A stretch of 8,453 nucleotides of DNA from Acidimicrobiia bacterium (GCA_004283105.1 SHLN01000110.1:1-8453), one strand, 5' to 3'. Shown: positions 1 through 5,378, numbered from the stretch's first letter. Translations and numbers: made by a program. Notes: a model not told the origin generated them from the letters alone.

Positions 1-97
1 GTTTCGTGCATCAGGCCGGATGGCACCGCAGGTTCTTCCGGTTGAGGATCGGCGTAGCCGACCGCTCCTCCGGGGGAGGGAAACCAGTGCGGCCGGT

Positions 98-152
98 GAG
101 GGGGAGGAAGAGGGGGGCTCGGTACCTTCTGGCCGTCGATAGCCTCTCCGGC
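98..152 (+). promoter_or_regulatory. Upstream region of the sugar dehydrogenase-like lipoprotein gene, with candidate -10
   Basis: No gene is supported in positions 1-152. Immediately before the ATG there is no Shine-Dalgarno. A TAGCCT hexamer (140-145) fits the actinobacterial TANNNT -10 pattern and ends 7 nt before the start codon, which would make the mRNA leaderless. Further up lies a 20-nt purine-only stretch (98-117) rich in G runs. I see no clear -35 element and no riboswitch that I recognise. The -10 call is weak because the hexamer matches the full TATAAT consensus at only three positions. Confidence 0.3.
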
Positions 153-1406
153 ATGAGACGCTTCGTTCTTCTTGTTCTGGTTCTCGGGCTGGTTGCTGCT
201 TCGTGCGGGAGTGATGAAGCCTCGGAGGAGTCGACGACGAGCCTTCCTTCGTTGCCGGCCACCTCGACGACGACCACCAGCACCTCGGTTGTGTCGGACA
301 CCTCGACGACGGTTCCGGCCACCACGACGACGACCACGCTTCCCCCGCTGCAGGGTGTTGAGGCTGTTCTCGTGGCCGACGGGTTCGACAATGCGGTGTG
401 GGCAGGGACTGACCCGGGCACGGGCGAGCTGCTCGTCATCGAGCGGCGCGGCCGCATCCTCACCATCGACGGCGAGGTCCGCTTCGATATCGATCCCCTC
501 GTCGGCTCGGGAAGCAGCGAGCAGGGTCTGCTCGGGCTCGCCTTCCACCCCGAGGACACGGATACGTTCTATGTCAACTACACGGCCACCGGCAGTGGCG
601 ACACCGTCGTTTCGGAATTCCGCCGGGTCAACGGCGTGATGGATCCAGGTACCGAGCGCCAACTGCTCGAGATTCGCCAACCGGCCGCCAACCACAATGG
701 CGGCAATCTCGAATTCGGGCCGGACGGGATGCTCTATATCGGGATGGGCGACGGCGGGGCCTCCAACGACCGATTCGGAAATGGGCAGGATCCGTTCACC
801 CGCCTTGGATCGATGCTCCGGTTGGATCCCACCCCGTCGGGTGATCTGCCCTACACCGTTCCCGCCGACAACCCGCTCTCGCCCGACGACGGCGATCCGC
901 TCACATACGCGATCGGGCTACGCAACCCCTGGCGGTTCACGTTCGACGGCGACGTGCTCTACGTGGCCGACGTCGGTCAGGGCCAGTGGGAAGAGGTGAG
1001 CGTCGTTCCGGTCGACCCGTCGGTGGCGGACAACTTCGGCTGGCCGGTGTTGGAGGGGTCGCACTGCTTCGCGACGAGCAACTGTGACCGGTCGGCCGGC
1101 ACAACTCCCGACGGCTTCCAGTTCGACATGATCGAGCCGGTCGTTGAGTATCCGCACCCGGACGGCTGCTCGGTCACCGGTGGTGTGGTCATGCGTGACC
1201 CGGCGATCCCGGAGTTGGACGGCTTCTACGTCTACGGCGACTACTGCGGTGGCTTCGTCCGGGGCTTCTTTGGGCCGAGCGGCGACGGCCAGGCGGAGAA
1301 TCTCACCGGTCTCGGGAACATCAGCAGTTTCGGAGTCGACGCCGACGGCAGTGTGGTGGTGGTGACCCTCGGTGGGTCGATCTGGCGGATCGTGCCGGTG
1401 CGCTGA
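153..1406 (+). CDS. Secreted lipoprotein, glucose/sorbosone dehydrogenase-like (PQQ-type beta-propeller)
   Basis: This is a 417-residue extracytoplasmic protein of the glucose/sorbosone dehydrogenase family (GSDH, related to soluble PQQ glucose dehydrogenase and E. coli YliI). Members oxidise sugars outside the membrane using PQQ; the substrate here is unknown. Residues 1-17 form a lipoprotein signal peptide ending in the lipobox AASC, with C18 as the lipid anchor. Residues 20-66 are a Thr/Ser/Pro linker. The propeller starts near 67. Family motifs are NHNGG (180-184, with H181 at the place of the catalytic histidine), FGPDGMLYIGMGDGG (188-202), GNGQDPF (209-215), YAIGLRNPWR (252-261) and DVGQGQWEE (273-281). 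C305/C311 and C339/C365 could form disulfides. The frame stays open upstream to position 6, but the ATG at 153 is chosen because it begins a proper signal peptide. The neighbour downstream is convergent, 15 bp away. The family call is firm; PQQ use and substrate are inferred. Confidence 0.88.
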   Translation: MRRFVLLVLVLGLVAASCGSDEASEESTTSLPSLPATSTTTTSTSVVSDTSTTVPATTTTTTLPPLQGVEAVLVADGFDNAVWAGTDPGTGELLVIERRGRILTIDGEVRFDIDPLVGSGSSEQGLLGLAFHPEDTDTFYVNYTATGSGDTVVSEFRRVNGVMDPGTERQLLEIRQPAANHNGGNLEFGPDGMLYIGMGDGGASNDRFGNGQDPFTRLGSMLRLDPTPSGDLPYTVPADNPLSPDDGDPLTYAIGLRNPWRFTFDGDVLYVADVGQGQWEEVSVVPVDPSVADNFGWPVLEGSHCFATSNCDRSAGTTPDGFQFDMIEPVVEYPHPDGCSVTGGVVMRDPAIPELDGFYVYGDYCGGFVRGFFGPSGDGQAENLTGLGNISSFGVDADGSVVVVTLGGSIWRIVPVR

Positions 1407-1421
1407 CGCTCTGCGGCGGCC

Positions 1422-1853
1422 TCAGGGTCGCCCTGCCCTCGTCACGGGTTCCACGACCTCCAGCGTGTCGCCAAGAGACCGGAAGTCTGCGCCGTTCAAC
1501 GTGTAGAGGGGTAGCTGGTTGGCAACGGCGGTGGCGGCGATGAGGAGGTCCATGGCCCGGGCGCCGTGCGCCTTGCGGCCGCCGGTGACGACGGCCGCAT
1601 ATAGCCGCCCGTATGCCCTTGCAGCCGCTTCGTCGAATGGAAGCGGATCGAAGGTCGATTCCACCCGTTGGAGGCGATCTTGCCGTCGGGCCCGTTCTGG
1701 GAGGTCGTCTGTCGTATGTGGTCCGGCCGTGAGTTCTGCCAGCGTCACCGCCGAAATGGCCAACTCGGCCGGCAGCGACTCGGGAGCGATGTCTTCGAGG
1801 CTGATGATGACAGAGGTGTCTGCCAGACCGCGCTCGTGAGCCGCCTCAGTCAT
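1422..1853 (-). CDS. vapC: PIN-domain ribonuclease toxin, VapC family
   Basis: This 143-residue protein is the toxin of a type II toxin-antitoxin pair. VapC toxins are Mg-dependent ribonucleases that cut specific RNAs, often tRNA or rRNA, and stop growth when free of antitoxin. The PIN acidic residues are visible: D12 in ADTS, E40 in LAELTAG, D102 in MDLLIAATA and N120/D123 in the LNGADF segment. Length fits the family. The ATG overlaps the end of the antitoxin gene by 8 bp, so the two are probably translationally coupled; an AGGGA lies 10 nt upstream inside the antitoxin gene. All key acidic residues are present, so the toxin looks intact. The RNA target cannot be read from sequence. Confidence 0.9.
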   Translation of the reverse strand: MTEAAHERGLADTSVIISLEDIAPESLPAELAISAVTLAELTAGPHTTDDLPERARRQDRLQRVESTFDPLPFDEAAARAYGRLYAAVVTGGRKAHGARAMDLLIAATAVANQLPLYTLNGADFRSLGDTLEVVEPVTRAGRP

Positions 1854-2100
1854 GCGGCGTTATTCCCTGATCCACCCATCGGTCGAGGTCGGCGCGGAGG
1901 CGGTCGTGGTCGATCGGCGGTGCGCTCCGGAAGGCTTCGACGGCAGACGGGGTAGCCACAAACCGATGGCGGCGAACGGGTACCAGTTCACCGACCGGGA
2001 CGCCGTTGCGGGTCACCAGGAACGACTCGCCCCGGTCGAGAGACCGCATGATCTCGCCGCTGTTGTTGCGGAGCTCTCGCTGGGTCAATTCCTTGTCCAT
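1846..2100 (-). CDS. vapB: Phd/VapB-type antitoxin
   Basis: This 84-residue protein is the antitoxin partner of the downstream PIN toxin. Residues 1-45 match the Phd/YefM DNA-binding fold (RNNSGEIMRSL at 11-21, then FLVTRNGVPVGELVPV at 27-42). The remainder, including DRLRADLDRWVDQGI (66-80), is likely the toxin-wrapping tail. Antitoxins of this type neutralise the toxin and repress their own operon by binding a palindrome at the promoter. A perfect palindrome sits just upstream. The frame is open further upstream to 2343, but the ATG at 2100 is chosen because the conserved domain begins there and the extension would run through the operator and into the next gene. The start lacks a proper Shine-Dalgarno and is probably leaderless. 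The Phd-with-VapC pairing is common. Confidence 0.88.
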   Translation of the reverse strand: MDKELTQRELRNNSGEIMRSLDRGESFLVTRNGVPVGELVPVRRHRFVATPSAVEAFRSAPPIDHDRLRADLDRWVDQGITPHD

Positions 2101-2128
2101 TTCGCCTATTGTAGCACGGGTGCTACAA
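2101..2128 (-). promoter_or_regulatory. Toxin-antitoxin promoter with embedded palindromic operator
   Basis: Positions 2109-2128 form a perfect 9+9 bp inverted repeat, TTGTAGCAC-GG-GTGCTACAA. On the minus strand its inner end supplies an extended -10 box, TGCTACAAT, with the hexamer TACAAT at 2113-2108. Seven nt separate the hexamer from the ATG at 2100, so transcription should start at or next to the A of the start codon and give a leaderless mRNA. The operator overlaps the -10, the usual layout for autorepression by an antitoxin or toxin-antitoxin complex. No convincing -35 is seen, which fits an extended -10 promoter. The repeat is directly visible; its role is inferred. Confidence 0.7.
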
Positions 2129-2129
2129 G

Positions 2130-2173
2130 ACACTTGCGTCGATCGAAGTGTGAGACCTCCTATCCGAGAGGTC
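2130..2173. repeat. Two further short inverted repeats in the divergent intergenic region
   Basis: Next to the toxin-antitoxin operator are ACACTT/AAGTGT (2130-2135 and 2146-2151, 10-nt spacer) and GACCTC/GAGGTC (2154-2159 and 2168-2173, 8-nt spacer). With the operator, this gives three dyads end to end within 65 bp. They lie upstream of the 2-hydroxyacid dehydrogenase start and could be operators for it or for the toxin-antitoxin operon. Six-bp arms can occur by chance, so the call is modest. Confidence 0.3.
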
Positions 2174-2212
2174 AAGGTGGCCGTCAGGCCGTAGACCGAT
2201 GAGAATGGGGTA

Positions 2213-3190
2213 GTGACGAAGGCACTGGTAGTCGTAACCCGCCGTCCTCCCGGCTCGGCTCTCGAGGCAATCGAACGTGCGGCCGAGATGTGGCTCTGGG
2301 AAGAAGATCGGCCGATCCCGGGCGACCGGCTCGCCGCCGCCATCGGTGATGCCGCCGGCCTCTACTGCATGCTGACCGACGCAGTCGACGAGGCTTTGCT
2401 GAGAGCGGCCCCCGGCCTTCGCGTCGTGAGCACGATGTCGGTCGGAACCGATCACATCGACCTCGACGCCTGCACCGCCCAGGGCATCGCGGTCGGTCAC
2501 ACGCCCGATGTCCTCAATGAAACCACCGCCGACACCGCCTTTGCCCTTCTCATGGCCGCCACCCGCCGGCTCGGCGAGGGCCGTGACTATGTGCGGGCGG
2601 GGGAGTGGCAGCGGTGGGAGCCCGAGTTGCTGCTCGGTCACGACGTGCACGGTTCGACTCTCGGCATCATCGGCCTCGGCCGGGTGGGGCAGGCCATCGC
2701 CCGGCGCGGGCTCGGCTTCGGCATGCGAGTGCTCTACACCGCCCGCCGGCGCCGTCCCGAAGCCGAAGCGAGCCTGGGAGTGGTCTATCGGGACCTCGAC
2801 GGACTCCTGGCCGAGAGCGACCATGTAGTGGTTGCGACGCCGCTCACCCCGGAGACCACGCACCTCATCGATGCCGCCGCACTCGGCCGGATGAAGCCGA
2901 CGGCCACCCTCGTCAACATCTCGCGCGGCGGCACCGTTGACTCAGACGCGCTTGCCGTGGCCCTCCAGTCGGGCGAGATAGCGGCGGCCGGGCTGGACGT
3001 TACCGACCCCGAGCCCATTCCCGCCGGCCACCCGCTCGTCGGGCTGGCCAACTGCTTCATCGTGCCCCACCTCGGCAGCTCGAGCCGGGCGACGCGGGAT
3101 GCCATGGCCGATCTCGCCGCCGCCAACCTGCTGGCCGGTCTGACGGGCGAGCGGCTCCCGGAGTGCGCCAATCCCGAGGTCTACGGGTAG
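2213..3190 (+). CDS. D-isomer 2-hydroxyacid dehydrogenase, glyoxylate/hydroxypyruvate reductase type
   Basis: This 325-residue cytoplasmic enzyme belongs to the D-2-hydroxyacid dehydrogenase family and most resembles the GRHPR group, which reduces glyoxylate to glycolate and hydroxypyruvate to D-glycerate. The catalytic-domain signature STMSVGTDHIDLD (73-85) is followed by the segment before HTPDVLNETTADTAFALL (96-113). The Rossmann motif GLGRVG is at 154-159. The catalytic triad is R238 (NISRGG), E267 (DPEP) and H286 (VPHLGSS). After the second strand the protein has ARRRR (177-181) instead of an acidic residue, which points to NADPH rather than NADH. The GTG at 2213 is chosen because the protein begins there at the usual family N-terminus; no Shine-Dalgarno is seen and a GAGAAT element 6 nt upstream may mean a leaderless start. 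The gene stands alone, divergent from the antitoxin and followed by a hairpin. Family is firm; exact substrate is inferred. Confidence 0.9.
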   Translation: MTKALVVVTRRPPGSALEAIERAAEMWLWEEDRPIPGDRLAAAIGDAAGLYCMLTDAVDEALLRAAPGLRVVSTMSVGTDHIDLDACTAQGIAVGHTPDVLNETTADTAFALLMAATRRLGEGRDYVRAGEWQRWEPELLLGHDVHGSTLGIIGLGRVGQAIARRGLGFGMRVLYTARRRRPEAEASLGVVYRDLDGLLAESDHVVVATPLTPETTHLIDAAALGRMKPTATLVNISRGGTVDSDALAVALQSGEIAAAGLDVTDPEPIPAGHPLVGLANCFIVPHLGSSSRATRDAMADLAAANLLAGLTGERLPECANPEVYG

Positions 3191-3199
3191 CGGACGCGA

Positions 3200-3237
3200 G
3201 AAGACCGGGCTCGCGGGAGGGATCGAACCCGGTCTTC
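3200..3237 (+). terminator. Hairpin after the 2-hydroxyacid dehydrogenase, likely terminator
   Basis: A perfect 10-bp inverted repeat, GAAGACCGGG (3200-3209) and CCCGGTCTTC (3228-3237), with an 18-nt loop, begins 9 nt after the stop codon. It lacks a real U-tract (the next bases are GTCTGTCTC), so it may act as a weak or Rho-independent but U-poor terminator as seen in actinobacteria. An alternative small stem, GCGAG (3196-3200) with CTCGC (3210-3214), would compete with it. Confidence 0.55.
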
Positions 3238-3292
3238 GTCTGTCTCAGCCAGCCGATTGAGGAGGAGGCCGGCGGCGGAGATTTGGCAGGCG

Positions 3293-3317
3293 GCCGGTCA
3301 TTCTGATTGTGACCGGC
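3293..3317. repeat. 8-bp inverted repeat overlapping the CRP-like site
   Basis: GCCGGTCA (3293-3300) and TGACCGGC (3310-3317) are perfect inverted arms around a 9-nt spacer. The right arm runs through half of the TGTGA-N6-TCACA element. It could be a second operator, so that two regulators compete, or a hairpin that insulates the downstream promoter from read-through. No U-tract follows in either direction. Confidence 0.4.
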
Positions 3318-3323
3318 TTCACA
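3308..3323. promoter_or_regulatory. Candidate CRP/GlxR-family binding site
   Basis: The sequence TGTGA-CCGGCT-TCACA is an exact match to the core CRP-family consensus TGTGA-N6-TCACA, also the core recognised by actinobacterial GlxR. It lies in the intergenic gap, 103 bp before the ATG of the small membrane-protein gene at 3426. This suggests cAMP-linked or similar carbon-status control of that gene pair. No strong -35/-10 pair could be placed relative to it, so activation cannot be told from repression. That a CRP homologue binds here is an inference. Confidence 0.55.
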
Positions 3324-3343
3324 AGGTATTCGTAGTCGCTCGG

Positions 3344-3413
3344 TTGTTGGATGTCCGTTTGCGCTGCCACATCCACACCGGGTTCCCGCCTCGTAGAAGG
3401 GACACACCAACAA
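3344..3413 (+). promoter_or_regulatory. Possible structured mRNA leader before the small membrane-protein genes
   Basis: TTGTTGG (3344-3350) and TGTCC (3352-3356) can pair with CCAACAA (3407-3413) and GGACA (3400-3404), giving a 12-bp stem broken by a small internal loop (A against CA). The stem's 3' end abuts the Shine-Dalgarno AAAGGGG (3412-3418). The 5' strand can instead form a local 7-bp hairpin, TGGATGT (3348-3354) with ACATCCA (3369-3375). The two folds exclude each other, which is how translation-controlling leaders behave. It matches no riboswitch class I recognise, and chance pairing is possible. Confidence 0.35.
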
Positions 3414-3425
3414 AGGGGAAAACCA

Positions 3426-3653
3426 ATGACGTCCGAGACCTTGTCCCGACCACGGGCACGGCAGATACTGACCATCTTGACACCGTTCCACCGGGTCAAG
3501 CTCGCCTTCATGGTGGCTGCGTTCCTCTCATTCGTGCTGTCCGTTTCGCTGTGGTTCCTTGTTGATCGTGAGCTCGGCCTGTTTGTAGGGCTCTGGGTAC
3601 CTGCCATTCACTCGCTCGGCACGCTTGTGCTGGTCGGTGAGGACCGGACATGA
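3426..3653 (+). CDS. Small membrane protein, two predicted transmembrane segments, unknown function
   Basis: This 75-residue protein is not recognised. It has a basic N-terminus (R8, R10, R12, R23, K25), then two hydrophobic segments at about 26-46 and 51-71 separated by the tight polar turn DRE (48-50), and a short polar end GEDRT. The distribution of charges suggests both ends face the cytoplasm. The second segment carries GLFVGLWVP (51-59), which looks conserved rather than random. The ATG at 3426 is chosen over the in-frame ATG at 3351 because AAAGGGG lies 7 nt upstream of it and the extension lacks protein-like character. The stop overlaps the next start in ATGA, so the two small proteins are probably made together and may form one membrane complex. 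No enzymatic motif is visible. Confidence 0.75.
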   Translation: MTSETLSRPRARQILTILTPFHRVKLAFMVAAFLSFVLSVSLWFLVDRELGLFVGLWVPAIHSLGTLVLVGEDRT

Positions 3654-3835
3654 GCGACGTATGGATCTTCTCGATCGGTGCGGTGATATTCATCTTCCTT
3701 ACGTGGGCCACGATCGTGTTTCTCTCGCTCCGGTTCAGCGAGCTCTATCGCATCGATCAGGCGAAGGCCGACGGCGGGCCGGACATCATCATGGAAGGAA
3801 ACACCGAGGTCCTCGTTGCCCCTGAGAGCGTCTAG
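3650..3835 (+). CDS. Small single-pass membrane protein, unknown function
   Basis: This 61-residue protein is not recognised. A single hydrophobic segment spans about residues 4-27, followed by R28, R34 and K39 and a polar tail to residue 61, so the N-terminus probably faces outward and the tail lies in the cytoplasm. The tail includes ELYRIDQAKADGGPDIIMEG (31-50), long enough for a small interaction surface. The start overlaps the stop of the previous gene (ATGA at 3650-3653), and GAGGA (3639-3643) sits 6 nt upstream, so it has its own ribosome site as well as coupling. Its stop TAG lies in a CTAG that also holds the stop of the convergent photolyase gene. A small regulatory or accessory subunit of a larger membrane protein is possible, but no partner is in the window. 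Confidence 0.72.
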   Translation: MSDVWIFSIGAVIFIFLTWATIVFLSLRFSELYRIDQAKADGGPDIIMEGNTEVLVAPESV

Positions 3836-5316
3836 AGCTCTCCCGCTTCGAGCAATTCGAGCACCTCGGTCGCCCGGCTTCTGACGGCTGCAAGGTCGCG
3901 AAGCCGATCGGCGGCGCTCAGCTGGCGGGCCATGCGGTGGTTGCCGGCGAGCGTGTCCCGGTGGCGAGCGAGGAAGTCCCAATACAGCGACGTGAACGGA
4001 CACGCCTCCGTCCCTACCCGTTGTTTGGGATCGAAGCGGCATCCGGAGCAGTAATCGCTCATCTTGTTGATGTAGTTGCCGCCTGCCGCGTACGGCTTCG
4101 TTGCCATCATGCCGCCGTCGGCGTAGAGGCTCATGCCGATCACGTTGGGGAGCATCACCCACTCTGCTCCGTCTACAAACGACGCCCACATCCACTCGAC
4201 CATCTGCTGCGGTGAGACCCCGGCCAGCAGGGCCAGATTGCCGAGCACCATGAGCCGCTGGATGTGGTGGGCATAGCCATGCTCATGGACCGCCTGCAGC
4301 GTCTGGTCGACGCATCGCATCTCGGTCTCGCCGCTCTCGAACAGTGAGGGGAGCCGACGGTCGGCGCCCAGCTCGTTCATCGAGGCGTACCCGGGCATCC
4401 ACAGCCAGTAGGTGCCCCACACGTACTCCCGCCACCCGATGATCTGGCGGATGAAGCCCTCCGCCGACGCGATCGGAATCCGACCCGTTCGATAGGCCTC
4501 TTCGGCGGCATCGCACACCTCGTCCGGGTAGAGCAAGCCGAGGTTCAGGTAGGGGCTGAGGAGCGAATGACCCATGGACCACTGGCCGGACAACATGGCA
4601 TCCTCATGCGGGCCGAAGATCGGCAGCACCTCCTCGATGACGTGACGGAGACGGGCCAGGGCGGCTCGCCGGGTTGTCGCCCACGTGCCGTCTGGATCGG
4701 CGCCCACCGCCGAGTCCGGGAGCTCTGACAAGACGGTCCGGTCGAGCTCGTCAAGGCGAGTGTGAACAGGTGATGGCCAGTTCCGACCGTCCCGCGGTGG
4801 AGGTTGGCGGTTGTCCTGATCGAAGTTCCATGCCCCGCCCGCAGGTTCGTCTCCATCCATGAGATACCCCAGCCGCCGGCGCTGCATTCGGTAGAACTCC
4901 TCCATGACGAGCCGCTTGCGCCCGTGAGCCCACGTCGCGAAATCCTCGTAGTGGAATAGGAACTGATTGGAGCGCACGACCTCGACGTCGAGGCGGTTCA
5001 GCAGTTCCAGCATCCGATGAGACATCGGCTCCATGACGGAAACCGTCGGAGGGCGATATTCGGATCGGTGCTCTGCCAGCCCGGACGCCAGGCTGTCGGC
5101 AGACCGGTAGTCGACTTCGAAGCCGGCGGCCTCGAGTTCGAGCGCAAATCGGCGCATGGCCGTGATGACGAGATGCAGGCGCTGGCGGTGGTACGGCTTC
5201 GATCGGATCTTGGCCGTGCTCTCAACGAAGAGAATGCGGGTGTCGTCGGGCGTCCGGCCGGCCAGGCTGCTGATCCGGCGATTGAGTTGGTCCCCTAATA
5301 CCCAGACTGTTCTCAC
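3832..5316 (-). CDS. Iron-sulfur bacterial photolyase (FeS-BCP, (6-4) photolyase type)
   Basis: This 494-residue protein belongs to the deoxyribodipyrimidine photolyase-related family (FeS-BCP, like Agrobacterium PhrB), which uses FAD and blue light to repair UV photoproducts, typically (6-4) lesions; characterised members carry a lumazine antenna and a 4Fe-4S cluster. The N-terminus VWVLGDQLN (4-12) is the family start. Cysteines C335, C423, C426 and C439 show spacings of 88, 3 and 13, the same as the PhrB cluster ligands C350/C438/C441/C454 as I recall them. H350-H351 fall where PhrB has its lesion-contacting histidines. Also visible are GQWSMGHSLLSPYLNLGLL (244-262) and GFIRQIIGWREYVWG (287-301). 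The GTG at 5316 is chosen because the open frame upstream runs into the stress-protein gene and has no domain. TATCCT 8 nt upstream suggests its own leaderless promoter. Length and motifs indicate an intact gene. Confidence 0.92.
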   Translation of the reverse strand: MRTVWVLGDQLNRRISSLAGRTPDDTRILFVESTAKIRSKPYHRQRLHLVITAMRRFALELEAAGFEVDYRSADSLASGLAEHRSEYRPPTVSVMEPMSHRMLELLNRLDVEVVRSNQFLFHYEDFATWAHGRKRLVMEEFYRMQRRRLGYLMDGDEPAGGAWNFDQDNRQPPPRDGRNWPSPVHTRLDELDRTVLSELPDSAVGADPDGTWATTRRAALARLRHVIEEVLPIFGPHEDAMLSGQWSMGHSLLSPYLNLGLLYPDEVCDAAEEAYRTGRIPIASAEGFIRQIIGWREYVWGTYWLWMPGYASMNELGADRRLPSLFESGETEMRCVDQTLQAVHEHGYAHHIQRLMVLGNLALLAGVSPQQMVEWMWASFVDGAEWVMLPNVIGMSLYADGGMMATKPYAAGGNYINKMSDYCSGCRFDPKQRVGTEACPFTSLYWDFLARHRDTLAGNHRMARQLSAADRLRDLAAVRSRATEVLELLEAGEL

Positions 5317-5330
5317 GGGGGCCGAGGATA
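5317..5330 (-). promoter_or_regulatory. Candidate -10 element for the photolyase gene
   Basis: In the 62-bp gap between the stress-protein stop and the photolyase start, the minus strand carries TATCCT (5330-5325) 8 nt before the GTG, with no Shine-Dalgarno in between (only a C-rich spacer). This fits a leaderless actinobacterial start with a TANNNT -10. If real, the photolyase can be made independently of the upstream stress-protein transcript. No good -35 is seen. Confidence 0.35.
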
Positions 5331-5378
5331 TCCGGTTGCCCGCAGCAAGGTTCTCGCCGCGGCCGCCTGGAGCTCGTC

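Noticed and set aside
6..152. N-terminal extension of the lipoprotein frame back to position 6
   Set aside because: The extension is Arg/Gly-rich and would put about 49 residues before a clean lipoprotein signal peptide and lipobox, so the ATG at 153 is the start.
1..152. Riboswitch (cobalamin or c-di-AMP type) suggested by scattered GGGAAACC and GCCGGTGAG pieces
   Set aside because: The conserved elements do not occur in the required order or spacing for any class I know.
2199..2213. Four-codon frame (MRMG then stop) whose TAG overlaps the dehydrogenase GTG as TAGTG
   Set aside because: It is too short to judge, no ribosome site precedes it, and such overlaps arise easily by chance; kept only as a curiosity.
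2123..2863. 246-residue open frame on the minus strand opposite the dehydrogenase
   Set aside because: It lies antisense to a clear enzyme gene, has the His/Gly/Glu-rich make-up of a GC-rich shadow frame, shows no domain, and runs through the divergent regulatory region.
3217..3232. tRNA T-arm-like sequence on the minus strand (GGGTTCGATCCC)
   Set aside because: Only three pairs form around a 7-nt loop, and no acceptor stem, anticodon arm or CCA is found around it; it is part of the hairpin after the dehydrogenase.
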